Source: Ignavibacteriota bacterium (GTDB lineage Bacteria; Bacteroidota; Ignavibacteria; Tepidaquicellales; Tepidaquicellaceae). From it: DNA of 6,694 bases. The DNA lies in NCBI GenBank assembly GCA_003135995.1, contig PNBM01000062.1, forward strand, positions 1,399 to 8,092, given 5' to 3'. The position numbers and the translations under genes were made by a program. The notes under the pieces were generated by a model. It worked only from the letters and a program-made list of their open reading frames with translations, had not been told where the DNA came from and searched no databases. Positions 1 to 5,812 of this stretch are shown here, piece after piece. Each line of letters begins with the position of its first letter. Within the stretch, counting starts at the first letter, position 1.

Positions 1-384
1 GGGAATATTGAAGGAAATGCACTCTTCCGTGAAACAATGACGGATGTTATTGTTTGTGATGGCTTTGTCGGAAATATAGTTTTGAAATTTGCAGAAAGTG
101 TTCTTTCACTTCTTAAAAATAGATTTAAATCGTACTCTGAACAGGGCTTTTTTAAGAAAATCTGGATTGGTATGTTTTATGGTACGTTAAAAAAAGTTAT
201 TAAGGATTTTGATTACGAAGAATACGGCGGAATTCCGCTTTTAGGATTAAATGGTGTATCCGTTATAGGACACGGAAAATCTTCTCCTCTGGCTATGAAA
301 AATATGATATTCAAAGCCGAAGATACAGTGAGAGCGGGTATTAACAATAAAATTGAATCAGCATTAAATAATAAAATAATATAA
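1..384 (+). CDS. plsX: PlsX phosphate acyltransferase, C-terminal part (5' end outside window)
   Basis: The frame is open from base 1 and gives the last 127 residues of a family that is usually about 330 to 345 residues long, so the start lies left of the window. PlsX converts acyl-ACP to acyl-phosphate, the donor for PlsY in the first step of phospholipid synthesis, at the inner face of the membrane. The visible part holds typical PlsX signatures: GNIEG at the first residues, VCDGFVGNIVLK about residues 18 to 29, and YGGIPLLGLNGVSVIGHG near 76 to 93, followed by the usual short helical tail. The ATG at 37 is internal and not the start. The next gene begins 9 nt after the stop and reads the same way, so co-transcription is likely. 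In many bacteria plsX is followed by fabH; here small ribosome-related genes follow. No frameshift or missing motif is seen in this part. Confidence 0.95.
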   Translation, partial: GNIEGNALFRETMTDVIVCDGFVGNIVLKFAESVLSLLKNRFKSYSEQGFFKKIWIGMFYGTLKKVIKDFDYEEYGGIPLLGLNGVSVIGHGKSSPLAMKNMIFKAEDTVRAGINNKIESALNNKII

Positions 385-393
385 ATAAATATT

Positions 394-600
394 ATGGCAA
401 AAGTACAATCATTCGCAGAAAAAGCTGCGAAATTAGCAAGGAAACACGACACAATGGTAATAGACCCGGAAACAAATAAAGAGACCAGGCTTATATATGT
501 CAGGCTCGTTTCGGCTGTAAAATCACCTAAAGGTTCATATAAATTTCTCGAGCGCAATGCAAGGGTCTATGAATCAACTTATAAACCTTTTAAACCGTAA
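394..600 (+). CDS. Small basic protein, DUF4295-like, possible ribosomal component
   Basis: This is a 68-residue protein with 10 Lys and 5 Arg against 7 acidic residues, net about +8. It starts with MAKVQSFAEKAAKLARK, an amphipathic basic helix, and carries V-K-S-P-K-G-S-Y-K-F-L-E at residues 42 to 53. From memory, that core resembles the KSPKTGAY-F-E core of DUF4295, a short Bacteroidota family encoded beside rpmB and rpmG; a Flavobacterium ribosome structure assigned a protein of this kind to the large subunit (named bL38, not verified here). The context fits: rpmB follows after 25 nt in the same direction. It is longer than the roughly 50-residue DUF4295 proteins, with an acidic insert (DPETNKE, residues 24 to 30) before the core. 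The ATG at 394 is the only sensible start, 9 nt after plsX; the leader is pure A/T with no Shine-Dalgarno. No Cys and no zinc ribbon are present. That it is a gene is firm; its function is inferred. Confidence 0.75.
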   Translation: MAKVQSFAEKAAKLARKHDTMVIDPETNKETRLIYVRLVSAVKSPKGSYKFLERNARVYESTYKPFKP

Positions 601-612
601 AATATAAAATAC

Positions 613-617
613 AGGAG
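613..617 (+). promoter_or_regulatory. Strong Shine-Dalgarno site of rpmB (AGGAG)
   Basis: AGGAG sits 8 nt before the rpmB ATG at 626, the standard spacing. It stands out because no other start in this window has a clean Shine-Dalgarno at normal distance: the leaders at 394, 848, 3133, 4415 and 4901 are simple A/T-rich sequence. It fixes the rpmB start and may give this ribosomal protein gene a different translation response. Confidence 0.75.
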
Positions 618-625
618 TTTTTTAA

Positions 626-838
626 ATGTCTAAAGTATGTCAGATTACAGGGAAAAAAGCATTGACAGGAAATAATGTTTCCCACGCAAATAACAGAACC
701 AAAATGAAACAGCTTCCAAATCTTCAGAAAAAAAGAATCTGGATTGAAGATGAAAAAAGATTCGTTAAAATGAGAATCTCTACGGAAGCTATCAAAACAC
801 TGGATAAAAAAGGTATTAAAGCTATAAAAAAGATTTAG
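626..838 (+). CDS. rpmB: Large-subunit ribosomal protein bL28
   Basis: This 70-residue protein is a full-length bL28, a small basic protein of the 50S subunit. It opens with M-S-K-V-C-Q-I-T-G-K and continues with TGNNVSHANNRTK (about residues 14 to 26), LPNLQKKRIWIEDEKRFVKMR (30 to 50) and an LDKKGI motif near the end, which together are diagnostic. It has a single Cys, so it is the zinc-free form lacking the CXXC pairs of some homologues. The start is set by an AGGAG 8 nt upstream. It lies 25 nt after the small basic gene and 9 nt before the glycosyltransferase, inside one + strand run. In Bacteroidota rpmB is commonly followed by rpmG; rpmG is not in this window. Confidence 0.97.
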   Translation: MSKVCQITGKKALTGNNVSHANNRTKMKQLPNLQKKRIWIEDEKRFVKMRISTEAIKTLDKKGIKAIKKI

Positions 839-847
839 TATCTTTAT

Positions 848-1582
848 ATGAATACTAAAAAAATTAGTATCATAATTCCAACGCTTAACGAGGAAAAGTT
901 AATCACACAGACTCTGAAGCAGTTTGATTGTGATATAAAAAAAAATTTCGGATTGGAAGTAATAGTTAGCGATGGCGGAAGTACTGATTCAACACTTGAA
1001 ATAGCCAGAAATTATGCTGATAAAGTAATAGTCCATAATGAAAAATATAAGCAGAACATTGCCCGCGGAAGAAACCAGGGTGCGTCGGTTTCGGACGGAG
1101 ATGTTCTTGTTTTTTTAAATGCTGATACGTTGATTAATGATGTAAGTTCGTTCTTTGATGAAATTCTATACGAAATGAACAGGGACCATATTTCAGCTAT
1201 TGCATGCCCTGTGAAGGTTTTTAAAAACGAAGAAATTAAAATCGATAAACTCTTTCATTTTTTATATAACAACTATGTGAGGTTCCTGAATAAATTTGTT
1301 ATGGGTATGGGAAGAGGAGAATGTCATATTTTAGACAGGAAAGCTTTTAAATCTATCGGAGGCTATAATGAAAATTGTTATGCAGGAGAAGATTTCGATT
1401 TATACAAAAGGCTTAGAAAAACAGGAAAAGTTTTATTTCTGAAAAATCGTATTATCTTTGAATCTCCGCGAAGATACAGAAAATTAGGTTATAGAAAAGT
1501 ATTCTGGGACTGGACACGAAATTCAGTCTGGATTACATTATTTGGAAAGTCAATTTCACAGAATTGGGACGAGATACGATAA
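848..1582 (+). CDS. Family 2 glycosyltransferase
   Basis: This 244-residue protein is a GT-A fold inverting glycosyltransferase of family GT2. Visible motifs in order are the N-terminal strand ISIIIPTLNEE (residues 6 to 16), the nucleotide-binding SDGGSTDST (41 to 49), RGRNQGA (73 to 79), the metal-binding DXD equivalent N-A-D at 91 to 93 in a VFLNADT context, and the acceptor-side EDFDL (181 to 185), whose E181-D182 would supply the catalytic acid/base position. No signal peptide or clear membrane helix is seen. The C-terminus is rich in Arg, Lys and Trp (RRYRKLGYRK, then WDWTRN) and may touch the membrane surface. The sugar donor and acceptor cannot be read from sequence; surface polysaccharide or glycolipid synthesis is the likely area. 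The start is 9 nt after rpmB with no Shine-Dalgarno. Its last 19 nt overlap the proposed tgt start. Confidence 0.88.
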   Translation: MNTKKISIIIPTLNEEKLITQTLKQFDCDIKKNFGLEVIVSDGGSTDSTLEIARNYADKVIVHNEKYKQNIARGRNQGASVSDGDVLVFLNADTLINDVSSFFDEILYEMNRDHISAIACPVKVFKNEEIKIDKLFHFLYNNYVRFLNKFVMGMGRGECHILDRKAFKSIGGYNENCYAGEDFDLYKRLRKTGKVLFLKNRIIFESPRRYRKLGYRKVFWDWTRNSVWITLFGKSISQNWDEIR

Positions 1583-2721
1583 AATTTTTTAATGTTCTTT
1601 GTAATAGCTCTGAATCAGGGTGTAAAGCCCGTTCAGGCGTGATTAAAACGGCGCATTCAGATATAGAAACTCCTGTTTTTATGCCCGTCGGAACAGGCGG
1701 AACTGTAAAAGCAATCGAGAACAGGGAACTGGATGAATTCAATACGCAAATAATTCTTGGAAATACATACCATTTATACCTGAGACCCGGAATTGATGTA
1801 CTTAAAAATTCGGGCGGGCTGCATAAATTTATGAACTGGAACAAAAGTATTTTAACCGATAGTGGTGGTTTCCAGGTTTTTAGTTTATCATCTCTGAAAA
1901 AAATTTCCAATGATGGTGTGCAGTTTTCATCACATATAGACGGCTCGAAGCATTTATTTACTCCGGAAAAAGTTGTTGAAATTCAAAGAATAATCGGTTC
2001 GGATATATTAATGTCGCTCGATGAATGTCTTCCGAATCCATCTGAAAGAGTGATAGTTGAAAAAGCTCTTAAGATGACTACAGAATGGGAATTAAGATGT
2101 CTTAAATCATTTCAGGATTCAGAATCTTTATATGGATTTAAACAGCATTTATTTTCAATCTGTCAGGGAAGTATTTATAAAGATTTGAGGATAAAACATA
2201 TTGAAGAATTGGGACAATATGATTTTGACGGAAATGCAATCGGTGGTCTTGCGGTAGGAGAAAAAAATGAAGTGATGTACGAAATTGTTGATGAAAGCAC
2301 AAATTATCTCTCTGCTTCCAAACCGCGTTACCTTATGGGTGTTGGAACTCCGCTCGATATTCTTGAATGTGTGGAAAGGGGAATCGATATGTTTGATTGT
2401 GTTATGCCGACGAGAAATGCAAGACACGGAAGGCTGTTTACAACTTACGGAGAGATTAATTTAAAAAACGCAAAGTTTACAAGTGATAATAATTCTCCCG
2501 ATTCGGAATGTAAAACATATACATCGGAAAATTTTTCACTTGCATACTTAAGACATTTGATTATGTCAGGCGAGATTCTCGGATACCAGCTTGCAACAAT
2601 ACATAATCTCGGGTTTTATGCAAAGCTGATGAAAGATATTCGTGAATCAATAAAACAAAACAGGTTTAAGGAATTTAAAAAAACATTTACAGAAAAATAT
2701 TCTATAAATAATAAAAAATAA
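1564..2721 (+). CDS. tgt: Queuine/preQ1 tRNA-guanine transglycosylase, with reduced zinc site
   Basis: Tgt swaps the wobble guanine of GUN-anticodon tRNAs for preQ1 in queuosine synthesis. The 385-residue product has the full TIM-barrel signature: IETPVFMPVGT near residue 35, GNTYHLYLRPG, TDSGGFQVF with base-binding/proton-handling D99, the GGLAVGE loop (227 to 233), and FDCVMPTRNARHG with nucleophile D278. The zinc site is unusual. The family normally has C-X-C-X2-C then a distant His; here the aligned segment reads C-K-T-Y-T-S, so only C316 and H347 remain and the second and third Cys are Thr318 and Ser321. I recall Bacteroidota Tgt also lacking these Cys. The start is a TTG at 1564, overlapping the glycosyltransferase end by 19 nt; the next in-frame ATG (1681) would cut into the conserved core, and no upstream ATG fits. 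Translational coupling is plausible. yajC follows 21 nt later, a widely conserved pairing. Confidence 0.95.
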   Translation: MGRDTIKFFNVLCNSSESGCKARSGVIKTAHSDIETPVFMPVGTGGTVKAIENRELDEFNTQIILGNTYHLYLRPGIDVLKNSGGLHKFMNWNKSILTDSGGFQVFSLSSLKKISNDGVQFSSHIDGSKHLFTPEKVVEIQRIIGSDILMSLDECLPNPSERVIVEKALKMTTEWELRCLKSFQDSESLYGFKQHLFSICQGSIYKDLRIKHIEELGQYDFDGNAIGGLAVGEKNEVMYEIVDESTNYLSASKPRYLMGVGTPLDILECVERGIDMFDCVMPTRNARHGRLFTTYGEINLKNAKFTSDNNSPDSECKTYTSENFSLAYLRHLIMSGEILGYQLATIHNLGFYAKLMKDIRESIKQNRFKEFKKTFTEKYSINNKK

Positions 2722-2725
2722 TTTA

Positions 2726-2732
2726 GAAAGGA
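2726..2732 (+). promoter_or_regulatory. Weak Shine-Dalgarno-like site before yajC (GAAAGGA)
   Basis: GAAAGGA ends 10 nt before the yajC ATG. The match is partial and the spacing is slightly long, so it may or may not act as a ribosome-binding site. It is the only other purine-rich candidate near a start in the window besides that of rpmB. Confidence 0.35.
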
Positions 2733-2742
2733 TTATCTTTTA

Positions 2743-3075
2743 ATGAATAATATATTTGCGATTTTTTTGCAAGGTCAACCGGGTGGTGATATTTTAACGA
2801 CTATACTACCGTTTTTACTTATTATACTCGTATTCTATTTCTTAATTTTAAGACCACAGCAAAAAAGACAGAAAGAAAGACAAAAACTTTTAAACTCTGT
2901 CCAGAAGGGTGATAAAATTATCACTTCCGGCGGAATTCACGGAACTATAGAAGGTATGGAAGAAAACGGAAAAGATGTGCTCGTTAAAATTGCAGATAAC
3001 GTAAAAGTAAAAGTTGATAAAAGCGCCATTGCAACTATCATTGGTGTGACCGATACTTTACCGGCAAAAAAATAA
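2743..3075 (+). CDS. yajC: Sec translocon accessory protein YajC
   Basis: This 110-residue protein matches YajC in length and plan. A short N-terminus precedes one membrane helix at about residues 17 to 36, immediately followed by the family hallmark RPQQKRQK (37 to 44) and a small cytoplasmic domain with G-D-K-I-I-T-S-G-G-I-H-G-T-I around residues 56 to 69. YajC associates with SecDF at the SecYEG channel and supports protein export; it is usually non-essential. It directly follows tgt, as in many bacteria where the order is tgt-yajC-secD-secF. Here the gene is followed by a terminator-like hairpin and then ribBA instead of secD. Nothing is truncated. Confidence 0.96.
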   Translation: MNNIFAIFLQGQPGGDILTTILPFLLIILVFYFLILRPQQKRQKERQKLLNSVQKGDKIITSGGIHGTIEGMEENGKDVLVKIADNVKVKVDKSAIATIIGVTDTLPAKK

Positions 3076-3087
3076 TTTTTTTTTGAT

Positions 3088-3123
3088 TTGCAGGATAATT
3101 AATTTTAATTTCCTGCAATTTTT
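3088..3123 (+). terminator. Intrinsic terminator-like hairpin after yajC
   Basis: A perfect 8-bp inverted repeat, TTGCAGGA at 3088 to 3095 and TCCTGCAA at 3111 to 3118, is followed by five T (3119 to 3123). After a one-base bulge (T3096) the stem can continue with AATTAA pairing to TTAATT (3097 to 3102 with 3105 to 3110), closing with a tight A/T loop. A run of nine T lies just before it (3076 to 3084). Structure and position suit the end of the transcript containing yajC. It lies only 9 to 10 nt before the ribBA start codon, so it might instead be a leader structure or leaky attenuator. Confidence 0.7.
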
Positions 3124-3132
3124 ATTGTTATT

Positions 3133-4389
3133 ATGAAAAACATAAAAGAATTCAAATTAAGTACAATTGAATCGGCGATAAATGATTTCCGGAAAGGGAA
3201 AATAGTAATTGTTGTCGATGATGAAGACCGTGAAAATGAAGGCGATATGATTTTCTCTGCTGAGAAATCTTCGCCAGCTCTCGTTAATTTTCTGATTAAA
3301 CATGCGAGAGGCTTGATTTGTGTTCCTATGGAAGAAAATCGTTTAACAGAGCTCAATCTCGATATGATGACCTCTTCCAATACGGCTTTGCACGAAACCG
3401 CTTTTACTATAAGTGTAGATTATCTGAAAGATACAACTACCGGAATTTCTGCCTTCGACAGGGATAAAACAATTAAAGCATTGATTAACAGCGATACTAA
3501 ACCTGAAATGCTTGCAAAACCGGGTCATATTTTTCCGCTTAAAGCAGAAGAAGGTGGCGTATTAAAAAGAGCAGGACATACTGAAGCAACCATCGACCTT
3601 GCAAAACTCGCGGGGCTTTATCCTGCAGGAGTTCTTTGTGAGATATTAAAAGATAATGGTGAAATGGCACGTTTGCCTGAACTCATAGAAATTGCTAAAA
3701 AGTTTAATCTTAAAATAATATCCATAAGGGATTTAATACATTACAGGCTGAAAAGAGATGTGCTTGTAAAGCGTATGGTAGATGCAAGTCTGCCGAGCCG
3801 TTTCGGTTCGTTTAAAATACAGATGTTCAGAAATATTATTGACTCTGTCGACCACATTGCATTGATAAAAGGAAAAATTGACCCTCACAAACCGATTTTG
3901 GTCAGGGTGCATTCGGAATGCTTTACAGGCGATGTTTTAGGGTCTTTGAGATGTGACTGCCGCGACCAGTTAATAGAATCGATGAAAAAAATTGAAGAAA
4001 AAGGGGCGGGAGTTTTGTTATATATGAGACAGGAAGGAAGAGGAATTGGTCTTCTGAATAAACTGAAAGCTTATCATCTTCAGGATAATGGCAAAGATAC
4101 AGTTGAAGCTAACATTGAACTCGGTTTTAAGGCTGACCTGAGGGATTACGGAATAGGTGCTCAGATACTTAGAGAACTCGGCGTCAGAAAAATCAGTTTA
4201 TTGACAAATAATCCTAAAAAAATAATCGGTTTAAAAGGTTATGGACTCGAAATAGTCGAAAGAGTTCCGATTGAATTTCCTTCTAATCCGGAAAATGAAA
4301 ATTACTTAATGACGAAAAGAGATAAACTCGGACATTTGATTCTGCTTGATACAAAAAAACAAAAGAAACTGAAAAGAAATTATATTTAA
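3133..4389 (+). CDS. ribBA: Bifunctional RibBA: DHBP synthase / GTP cyclohydrolase II
   Basis: The 418-residue product joins two cytoplasmic riboflavin-pathway enzymes: an N-terminal RibB domain (about 8 to 205) making 3,4-dihydroxy-2-butanone 4-phosphate from ribulose 5-phosphate, and a C-terminal RibA domain (about 210 to 400) opening GTP. RibB motifs are intact: [10 protein letters not shown] at 29 to 38, KPGHIFPL, and RAGHTEA with H149 and E151. RibA is also intact: zinc ligands C263, C274 and C276 in the expected spacing, RQEGRGIG at 299 to 306, [12 protein letters not shown] from 335 and LTNNPKK. Both active sites therefore look functional, unlike RibBA proteins that have lost one half. 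The ATG at 3133 gives the usual short lead before the first helix; there is no Shine-Dalgarno. The 57-nt upstream gap holds a hairpin but is too short for an FMN riboswitch. No other rib gene is in view. Confidence 0.97.
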   Translation: MKNIKEFKLSTIESAINDFRKGKIVIVVDDEDRENEGDMIFSAEKSSPALVNFLIKHARGLICVPMEENRLTELNLDMMTSSNTALHETAFTISVDYLKDTTTGISAFDRDKTIKALINSDTKPEMLAKPGHIFPLKAEEGGVLKRAGHTEATIDLAKLAGLYPAGVLCEILKDNGEMARLPELIEIAKKFNLKIISIRDLIHYRLKRDVLVKRMVDASLPSRFGSFKIQMFRNIIDSVDHIALIKGKIDPHKPILVRVHSECFTGDVLGSLRCDCRDQLIESMKKIEEKGAGVLLYMRQEGRGIGLLNKLKAYHLQDNGKDTVEANIELGFKADLRDYGIGAQILRELGVRKISLLTNNPKKIIGLKGYGLEIVERVPIEFPSNPENENYLMTKRDKLGHLILLDTKKQKKLKRNYI

Positions 4390-4414
4390 AATAAAAAAAC
4401 TATTCAAAAGTATT

Positions 4415-4894
4415 ATGGAACAAACAGGTGTAGTCTACATAACAAAAGAAAGACTCGTTGAACTTGAAAATATTCTTATCGAACTTAAGACTATTCAGAG
4501 GAAAAATATTGCTGATAAAATTGCAGAAGCCCGTTCACATGGAGATTTAAGCGAAAATGCCGAATATGATGCTGCAAAAGAAGCCCAGACGCATCTTGAA
4601 ATGAAAATCGGTAAACTCGAGAACTTGCTTTCAAGGGTCAAACTTATTAATCCTGCTGAAATGCCGAATGATGAAGTCCATATACTTTCAAACGTAAAGG
4701 TTATAGATTTAAAGCACAAAGAAGAAATTACATTTACGCTCGTCTCACCCGACGAAGCGGATTTCGAGCTCGATAAGATTTCAATAACATCTCCCATCGG
4801 TAAAGCACTTCTGGGTAAAAAAGTAGGAAATACAGTTGTAGTTGATGCACCTGATGGAACAATGGAATATAAAATTTTAGGAATATCAAAATAA
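4415..4894 (+). CDS. greA: Transcription elongation factor GreA
   Basis: This 159-residue protein is a full-length GreA, which enters the RNA polymerase secondary channel and stimulates cleavage of the backtracked transcript. The N-terminal coiled coil (about 9 to 78) carries the tip motif ARSHGDLSENAEYDAAKE, with acidic residues D44 and E47 in the place of the catalytic metal-coordinating pair of E. coli GreA (D41/E44). The C-terminal FKBP-like domain follows, with SPIGKALLGKKVGNTV (about 125 to 140) typical of the family. It begins 25 nt after ribBA with no Shine-Dalgarno and ends 6 nt before the MCE gene, so it most likely belongs to the ribBA unit. GreB is a less likely reading given the sequence of the tip and C-terminal motif. 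Confidence 0.97.
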   Translation: MEQTGVVYITKERLVELENILIELKTIQRKNIADKIAEARSHGDLSENAEYDAAKEAQTHLEMKIGKLENLLSRVKLINPAEMPNDEVHILSNVKVIDLKHKEEITFTLVSPDEADFELDKISITSPIGKALLGKKVGNTVVVDAPDGTMEYKILGISK

Positions 4895-4900
4895 TTTTTT

Positions 4901-5812
4901 ATGGCTAATAAAAAGTTTTCTGAAATTAAGGTTGGGATTTTTGTTTTCGTCGCCTTTTTTATTGTTGTATCTACAGTTTTTTGGGTAAAAGGATTTTTAA
5001 TCGAAAAAACCCAGCGCGATATGTCCGCATATTTTACAAATATCAGCGGTTTAAATGTCGGAGACCCCGTTTCCGTAAATGGTGTGAAAAAAGGAAAAGT
5101 CGTTGATATAGACCTTGAAGGCGATTCGGTCAAAGTAAAATTTACTATTGAAAAAGAAATTAAAATTAAAAAAGATTATACAATTGAAGTTGCTATTCTT
5201 GAACTGATGGGAGGAAAACAGTTATATATAGTTCCCGGAAAAAGCAATGAAGAAATAAATTATGAACTTCCTCTCGCAGGTGCTGTCTCTTCGGATATTG
5301 GCAAATTTGTCAGAGATATTTCAGGAATGATGGGTAACGTAAAAGAACTGGTAACGAAGTTCGATAATGCTACGGATAATTTGAACAAGGTTCTTCTCAA
5401 TGTAAACGATATAGTGGGCGACCAGAATGTAAAATCGGACTTAAAGAGTACGTTATCAAATATTGCAGTGACTTCGAGGAATTTAAATGTTCTTGTCGCA
5501 GAAAATAAAAATACACTTAAAGAGCTTACTCATAAAATCGGAAATACCGTAGATAATGTAAACGGTCTTGTCGGAGAAACAAGTCCTAATTTACAAAATA
5601 CATTCAAAGATGTTCAGGCTCTTACATCAAGAGTAGATACGCTCATCGGTAATTTAAATCTGATTGTTTCGGACGTACAGTCACAAAAAAGCGGTGTCGG
5701 AAAATTTATGCATGATGATAGGTTTTTTGATAATCTGAATAAAACACTTGAAGAGATTCAGACATTATCTAAGAAAATCAGGAAAGACGGAGTTAAAATA
5801 AATTTATTCTGA
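4901..5812 (+). CDS. MlaD-like MCE domain lipid-transport protein
   Basis: The 303-residue product has the layout of a substrate-binding MCE protein of an Mla-type ABC lipid transporter. A short cytoplasmic N-terminus (MANKKFSEIK) leads to one membrane helix at about 11 to 29, then an MCE domain at about 40 to 118 with ISGLNVGDPVSVNGVKKGKV (48 to 67) and the later L-M-G-G-K-Q-L-Y-I-V-P-G strand. From about 130 to the end it is a long helical region rich in Asn, Val, Leu and Lys, with repeated NLN/LV patterns that likely form coiled helices in the periplasm. Such proteins move phospholipids between inner and outer membranes. Permease (MlaE) and ATPase (MlaF) genes are not in the window, so the partner set is unknown. 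The start lies 6 nt after greA. The TGA stop ends at 5812, and the next base begins the stop codon of the opposite-strand gene. Confidence 0.88.
   Translation: MANKKFSEIKVGIFVFVAFFIVVSTVFWVKGFLIEKTQRDMSAYFTNISGLNVGDPVSVNGVKKGKVVDIDLEGDSVKVKFTIEKEIKIKKDYTIEVAILELMGGKQLYIVPGKSNEEINYELPLAGAVSSDIGKFVRDISGMMGNVKELVTKFDNATDNLNKVLLNVNDIVGDQNVKSDLKSTLSNIAVTSRNLNVLVAENKNTLKELTHKIGNTVDNVNGLVGETSPNLQNTFKDVQALTSRVDTLIGNLNLIVSDVQSQKSGVGKFMHDDRFFDNLNKTLEEIQTLSKKIRKDGVKINLF

Noticed and set aside
213..557. 114-codon open frame on the - strand across plsX and the small basic gene
   Set aside because: Antisense shadow of two coding regions, with no family motif.
1533..1910. 125-codon open frame on the - strand over the glycosyltransferase/tgt junction
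   Set aside because: Antisense to conserved Tgt coding sequence, no recognisable domain.
2155..2427. 90-codon - strand open frame inside tgt
   Set aside because: Antisense shadow of the Tgt catalytic region.
2751..2758. TATATTTG, an exact match to the Bacteroidota -7 promoter element TAnnTTTG
   Set aside because: It lies inside the yajC coding sequence just after its start, and no TTG/TTTG -33 element is found at the right distance. A similar match, TAAATTTG at 1291 to 1298, lies inside the glycosyltransferase gene; such matches are expected by chance in AT-rich DNA.
3076..3132. FMN riboswitch before ribBA
   Set aside because: The gap is only 57 nt, far shorter than the roughly 120-nt or longer RFN element, and shows none of its conserved segments.
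3105..3528. Two short - strand open frames over the start of ribBA
   Set aside because: Both are antisense to the conserved RibB domain and show no motif; one only begins in the intergenic hairpin by chance.
4495..5133. 212-codon open frame on the - strand across greA and the MCE gene
   Set aside because: It lies antisense to two clearly recognised genes, its product is low-complexity Ser/Thr/Phe/Ile-rich sequence with no recognisable motif, and it follows from the codon bias of the + strand genes.
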